Below are positions 7,378 to 9,305 of a stretch of 9,305 nucleotides of DNA, one piece after another; the stretch's first letter is position 1, and every line of letters begins with the position of its first letter. Origin of the DNA: Desulfocicer vacuolatum DSM 3385 (GTDB lineage: Bacteria; Desulfobacterota; Desulfobacteria; Desulfobacterales; SURF-7); contig CAMBQS010000115.1 in NCBI GenBank assembly GCA_945870015.1, forward strand, positions 1 to 9,305. Reading direction: 5' to 3'. The notes beneath the pieces are model-generated. The model saw nothing but the letters and a program-made list of their open reading frames with translations. It did no database searches and was not told where the DNA came from. A program made the position numbers and the translations under genes.

Positions 7378-7512
7378 ATGACAGATAAAAAGGATGATAT
7401 CGCCAATCTTTATTCAGGATTGAAAGCCTTGTCGGAAAGTGCGTTTCCTAAAAGATGCCCAAGTTGCGGATGCCTTTTTCGATTGAATTTCAGAAGGATA
7501 TCGAATGGATAA
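7378..7512 (+). CDS. Possible small CxxC protein (44 aa), or remnant of a longer zinc-motif protein
   Basis: An ATG-started 44-codon ORF begins 19 nt after the ATPase gene and overlaps the next gene's start by 8 nt (ATGGATAA contains both ATG and TAA). The product begins MTDKKDDIANLYSGL and has a helical first half. The core FPKRCPSCGC (23-32) is a half zinc-ribbon-like CxxC followed by a third cysteine. From memory, longer deltaproteobacterial proteins of unknown function start with a similar helix plus FPKRCxxCG segment, so this may be a shortened or frameshifted copy. In another frame, about 7476-7520 reads PFSIEFQKDIEWINQ, which could be the shifted continuation. No convincing ribosome binding site precedes it. 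Function unknown; existence as a translated gene is uncertain. Confidence 0.45.
   Translation: MTDKKDDIANLYSGLKALSESAFPKRCPSCGCLFRLNFRRISNG
7492..7497 (+). promoter_or_regulatory. Ribosome binding site of the second kinase, inside the small ORF
   Basis: agaagg lies 7 nt before ATG 7505, within the 3' end of the 44-codon ORF. The kinase can therefore be translated on its own signal, with possible coupling to the small ORF through the 8-nt overlap. Confidence 0.5.
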
Positions 7513-9124
7513 ACCAATAATAGCGATCATTTCGGGCAGGGTTCAGGATCTGCAGGAATATCTTCATCCGGAAGAGTACAGGGTTGAGCAGTTCGAAAGG
7601 CTGACGGTGGATTCGCAGACTGCGGAAGAGGATTTACCGGATGTAATACTTCTGGATGGGAGGAGCAGTCCCGTATCTGAAATGCTTAGACTGTGCCGGG
7701 ACATCCGTGCCTTCAACCTTGCCAGGTATATTGTATTGCTGGCCATCGTGGACAGGACTGCTGACGGGTTTGAGCTTATCCAGAGCGGATTGGATGATTT
7801 TATCATCAGTCCGGTCAATCCTCAGGAGCTACAGGTCAGGATTGCCTGCGGCCTCTGGTGGGGAAGCACCCGGAAGCCGAAGGTCGACCGTTGGACAGAG
7901 TATAATCAGCTTGCGAGCATGCTCCTTCAAAAAGAAGAGGAAATCCATGCAATCATGGAAGCTGCTGCAGATCCCATCATTGTATATAACATGGAAGGCG
8001 AAGTTGAATTTATCAATTCGGCTTTCAGTCTCGTTTTCGGATATAAAAAAGATGAATTGATAGGCAAGAGAATCGATTTTGTGCCGGAGGATCAAAAAGA
8101 GGCAACCGGCTGTAAGGTGCGTAAAGTAGTGGAAGGAGAAAGTGTTGTTAATTTTGAAACACAGCGGTATACCAAGGAAGGAGACCTGCTTGATATCTTG
8201 ATCAGTGCAAATCTGTATCGTCATGATGGACAGCCTAAGGGCATGGTGGTGACATTTCATGATGTCACACAGCAGAAAAAAAATATGGAAGCGCTCAAAC
8301 AGGCTGAGGCACTGCTTGTGCAATCCGACAAAATGGCTTCCATCGGCCAGCTTGCCGCAGGCGTGGCTCATGAAATCAACAATCCCATCGGGTTTATCAG
8401 CAGCAACATCAAGACCATGTCGGAATATGGGCGGGATCTGAAAACCATGATAGGTCAATATCGGACTTTTTGCGATGCATTTAAACAAGGCGGCTTACAG
8501 CAGGCGGAACAGGTCTGTGAAATCGATGCTTTGGAGCAGAAGATGGATATCGACTATCTGATGGAGGATATGACGAATTTATTATCGGAATGCCGGGAAG
8601 GTGTGGAACGGGTCAAGAAAATCGTGATGGATCTGAAGGATTTTTCCCATCCGGGCGAAGAGAGCATGGTTTCATGCGACATCAATGCAGGGATTGAATC
8701 AACCCTGAACGTGATCTGGAATGAGCTTAAATATAAGGTTGAGGTGATCCGGGATTTTGGCGAGCTGCCCCTCATCGAAGCTTTTCCACAGCAATTGAAC
8801 CAGGTTTTTATGAATCTGCTGGTCAATGCAGCCCAGGCTATCACAACCCGGGGTAAAATCAGTATTACCACCCGTGCATCGAATGAGGAAATTGAAGTGG
8901 AAATCGCTGATACGGGCGATGGTATCCCGGAGCAGCATATTTCCAGAATATTTGACCCGTTCTTTACTACCAAGGAGATCGGGAAGGGAACGGGTCTGGG
9001 GCTGAATATCGCTTATAAGATCATCGAGAGCCATCATGGCCGCATCCATGTAACCAGCAAGATCGGTGAGGGGACGGTTTTTACCATTTGTCTGCCGGTT
9101 CTTTCGAAAGAGAAAGGGCATTAA
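7505..9124 (+). CDS. Sensor histidine kinase with degenerate N-terminal receiver and PAS domain
   Basis: 539 residues. Residues 1-118 form a receiver-like domain. It keeps an aspartate in VILLDG (D51) and the SPVNPQEL end, but lacks the acidic pair after strand 1 (IISGRVQD), has A80 where the switch Thr/Ser is expected, and S102 where the lysine is expected. It is thus probably a pseudo-receiver. A PAS domain follows (about 138-260, IMEAAADPIIVYNMEG to VTFHDVTQQKK). The HisKA domain has phospho-acceptor H289 in VAHEINNP and an insert before the second helix (EGVERVKKIVMDLKDFS). The HATPase domain has N441, DTGDGIP (D469), FDPFFTTK and GTGLGLN, so the kinase core is complete. No membrane segments are visible. 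It is paralogous to the kinase at 3466 from the H box onward, but with a different sensory front. It is last in the apparent operon and followed by a possible terminator. Confidence 0.94.
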   Translation: MDKPIIAIISGRVQDLQEYLHPEEYRVEQFERLTVDSQTAEEDLPDVILLDGRSSPVSEMLRLCRDIRAFNLARYIVLLAIVDRTADGFELIQSGLDDFIISPVNPQELQVRIACGLWWGSTRKPKVDRWTEYNQLASMLLQKEEEIHAIMEAAADPIIVYNMEGEVEFINSAFSLVFGYKKDELIGKRIDFVPEDQKEATGCKVRKVVEGESVVNFETQRYTKEGDLLDILISANLYRHDGQPKGMVVTFHDVTQQKKNMEALKQAEALLVQSDKMASIGQLAAGVAHEINNPIGFISSNIKTMSEYGRDLKTMIGQYRTFCDAFKQGGLQQAEQVCEIDALEQKMDIDYLMEDMTNLLSECREGVERVKKIVMDLKDFSHPGEESMVSCDINAGIESTLNVIWNELKYKVEVIRDFGELPLIEAFPQQLNQVFMNLLVNAAQAITTRGKISITTRASNEEIEVEIADTGDGIPEQHISRIFDPFFTTKEIGKGTGLGLNIAYKIIESHHGRIHVTSKIGEGTVFTICLPVLSKEKGH

Positions 9125-9145
9125 TTTTCTATAGCCTTTTTTTTT
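9113..9145 (+). terminator. Possible intrinsic terminator after the second kinase
   Basis: AAAGGGC at 9113-9119 can pair with GCCTTTT at 9134-9140 (7 bp with one G·U and a 14-nt AT-rich loop). It is followed by a run of T ending at 9145. The 5' arm overlaps the last codons and stop region of the kinase. The stem is modest, but the position between convergent genes fits the end of the + strand operon. Confidence 0.4.
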
Positions 9146-9165
9146 GAAATCAGTATACTTGACGG

Positions 9166-9305
9166 TCATTCCGTATCTGAATCGCTTCCGTTCTGGACTG
9201 GAATTTTAATCGTAAACTCTGTTCCGATTCCCTCTTTACTTTGAACCTCTATTGTTCCATTATGCTTCTTTATAATATTGTATGCCACATTTAATCCCAG
9301 ACCAG
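9166..9305 (-). CDS. Histidine kinase, C-terminal fragment (runs off the window)
   Basis: Reading the reverse strand from the window edge gives 45 codons ending in TGA at 9166-9168. They begin GLGLNVAYNIIKKHNGTI and continue with a SKEGIGTEFTIKIPV stretch. This is the G2 box and final strands of a HATPase domain (the GxGTxFTIxLP pattern), followed by a short polar tail. It converges on the kinase at 7505-9124 with about 40 nt between stops. Base composition is visibly more AT-rich than the + strand genes, though the sample is short. It resembles the C-terminus of the neighbouring kinase, but only at family level. The sensory part and phospho-acceptor lie outside the window. Confidence 0.85.
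   Translation of the reverse strand, partial: GLGLNVAYNIIKKHNGTIEVQSKEGIGTEFTIKIPVQNGSDSDTE

Noticed and set aside
4141..8410. Nucleotide similarity between the two kinases as a DNA repeat or recombination site
   Set aside because: The similarity is at protein level around HEINNPIGFI and the ATP-binding boxes. Codons differ, as expected for old paralogues.
7829..8488. 219-codon - strand ORF opposite the second kinase
   Set aside because: Shadow of the PAS/HisKA frame. The + strand reading has unmistakable kinase motifs.
9137..9145. T run as a phase-variable homopolymer
   Set aside because: It lies outside coding sequence after a possible stem, so a terminator is the simpler reading.
8699..9169. 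- strand ORF starting at 9169 and running into the kinase
   Set aside because: Its start overlaps the stop of the real - strand kinase fragment, and the rest is antisense to the HATPase domain.

Overview
This window looks like part of a signalling operon from a motile, surface-associated deltaproteobacterium (Thermodesulfobacteriota/Desulfobacterota or relatives). That placement is an inference. It rests on moderate GC (I estimate just under 50%), the mix of HD-GYP, HDOD and receiver proteins with KPWND signatures, an MglA-type GTPase, and two kinases of the HEINNPIGF type that are common in that group. There are no rRNA, tRNA, CRISPR or insertion-sequence features.

Layout, all on the + strand up to 9124: (1) the 3' part of an HD-GYP-like protein, whose N-terminus lies outside the window; (2) an HDOD protein starting 3 nt later; (3) a response regulator with a receiver, a coiled coil and a PAS-like domain; (4) an MglA/Ras-like small GTPase; (5) a sensor histidine kinase with a GAF-like N-terminus; (6) an 813-residue fusion of a receiver, a GspE/PilB N-terminal (MshEN-like) domain, a PilB/GspE ATPase and a C-terminal double zinc ribbon; (7) a 44-codon ORF with a CxxC zinc-binding-like motif; (8) a second histidine kinase with a degenerate N-terminal receiver and a PAS domain. 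Intergenic gaps are 3-44 nt and two junctions overlap by 13 and 8 nt, so the genes are probably co-transcribed. A possible intrinsic terminator follows gene 8. Beyond it, on the - strand, lies the C-terminal end of a third, unrelated histidine kinase running off the window.

Working model (inference): the two soluble kinases phosphorylate the intact receivers (on the PAS regulator, on the PilB-like ATPase, and perhaps on the missing N-terminus of the HD-GYP-like protein). The output is not transcriptional, since no DNA-binding domain is encoded. It appears directed at a type IV pilus/type II secretion motor ATPase and at an MglA-like polarity switch. The most notable points are the receiver-ATPase-zinc ribbon fusion and the alanine in the MglA P-loop at the Ras Gly12 position (Myxococcus MglA Gly21), with the arginine finger and catalytic glutamine retained. 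Degenerate HD-GYP, MshEN-like and receiver domains in the same cluster suggest that several classical enzymatic or ligand-binding modules here have become regulatory scaffolds. There is no gene-free stretch longer than about 150 bases.
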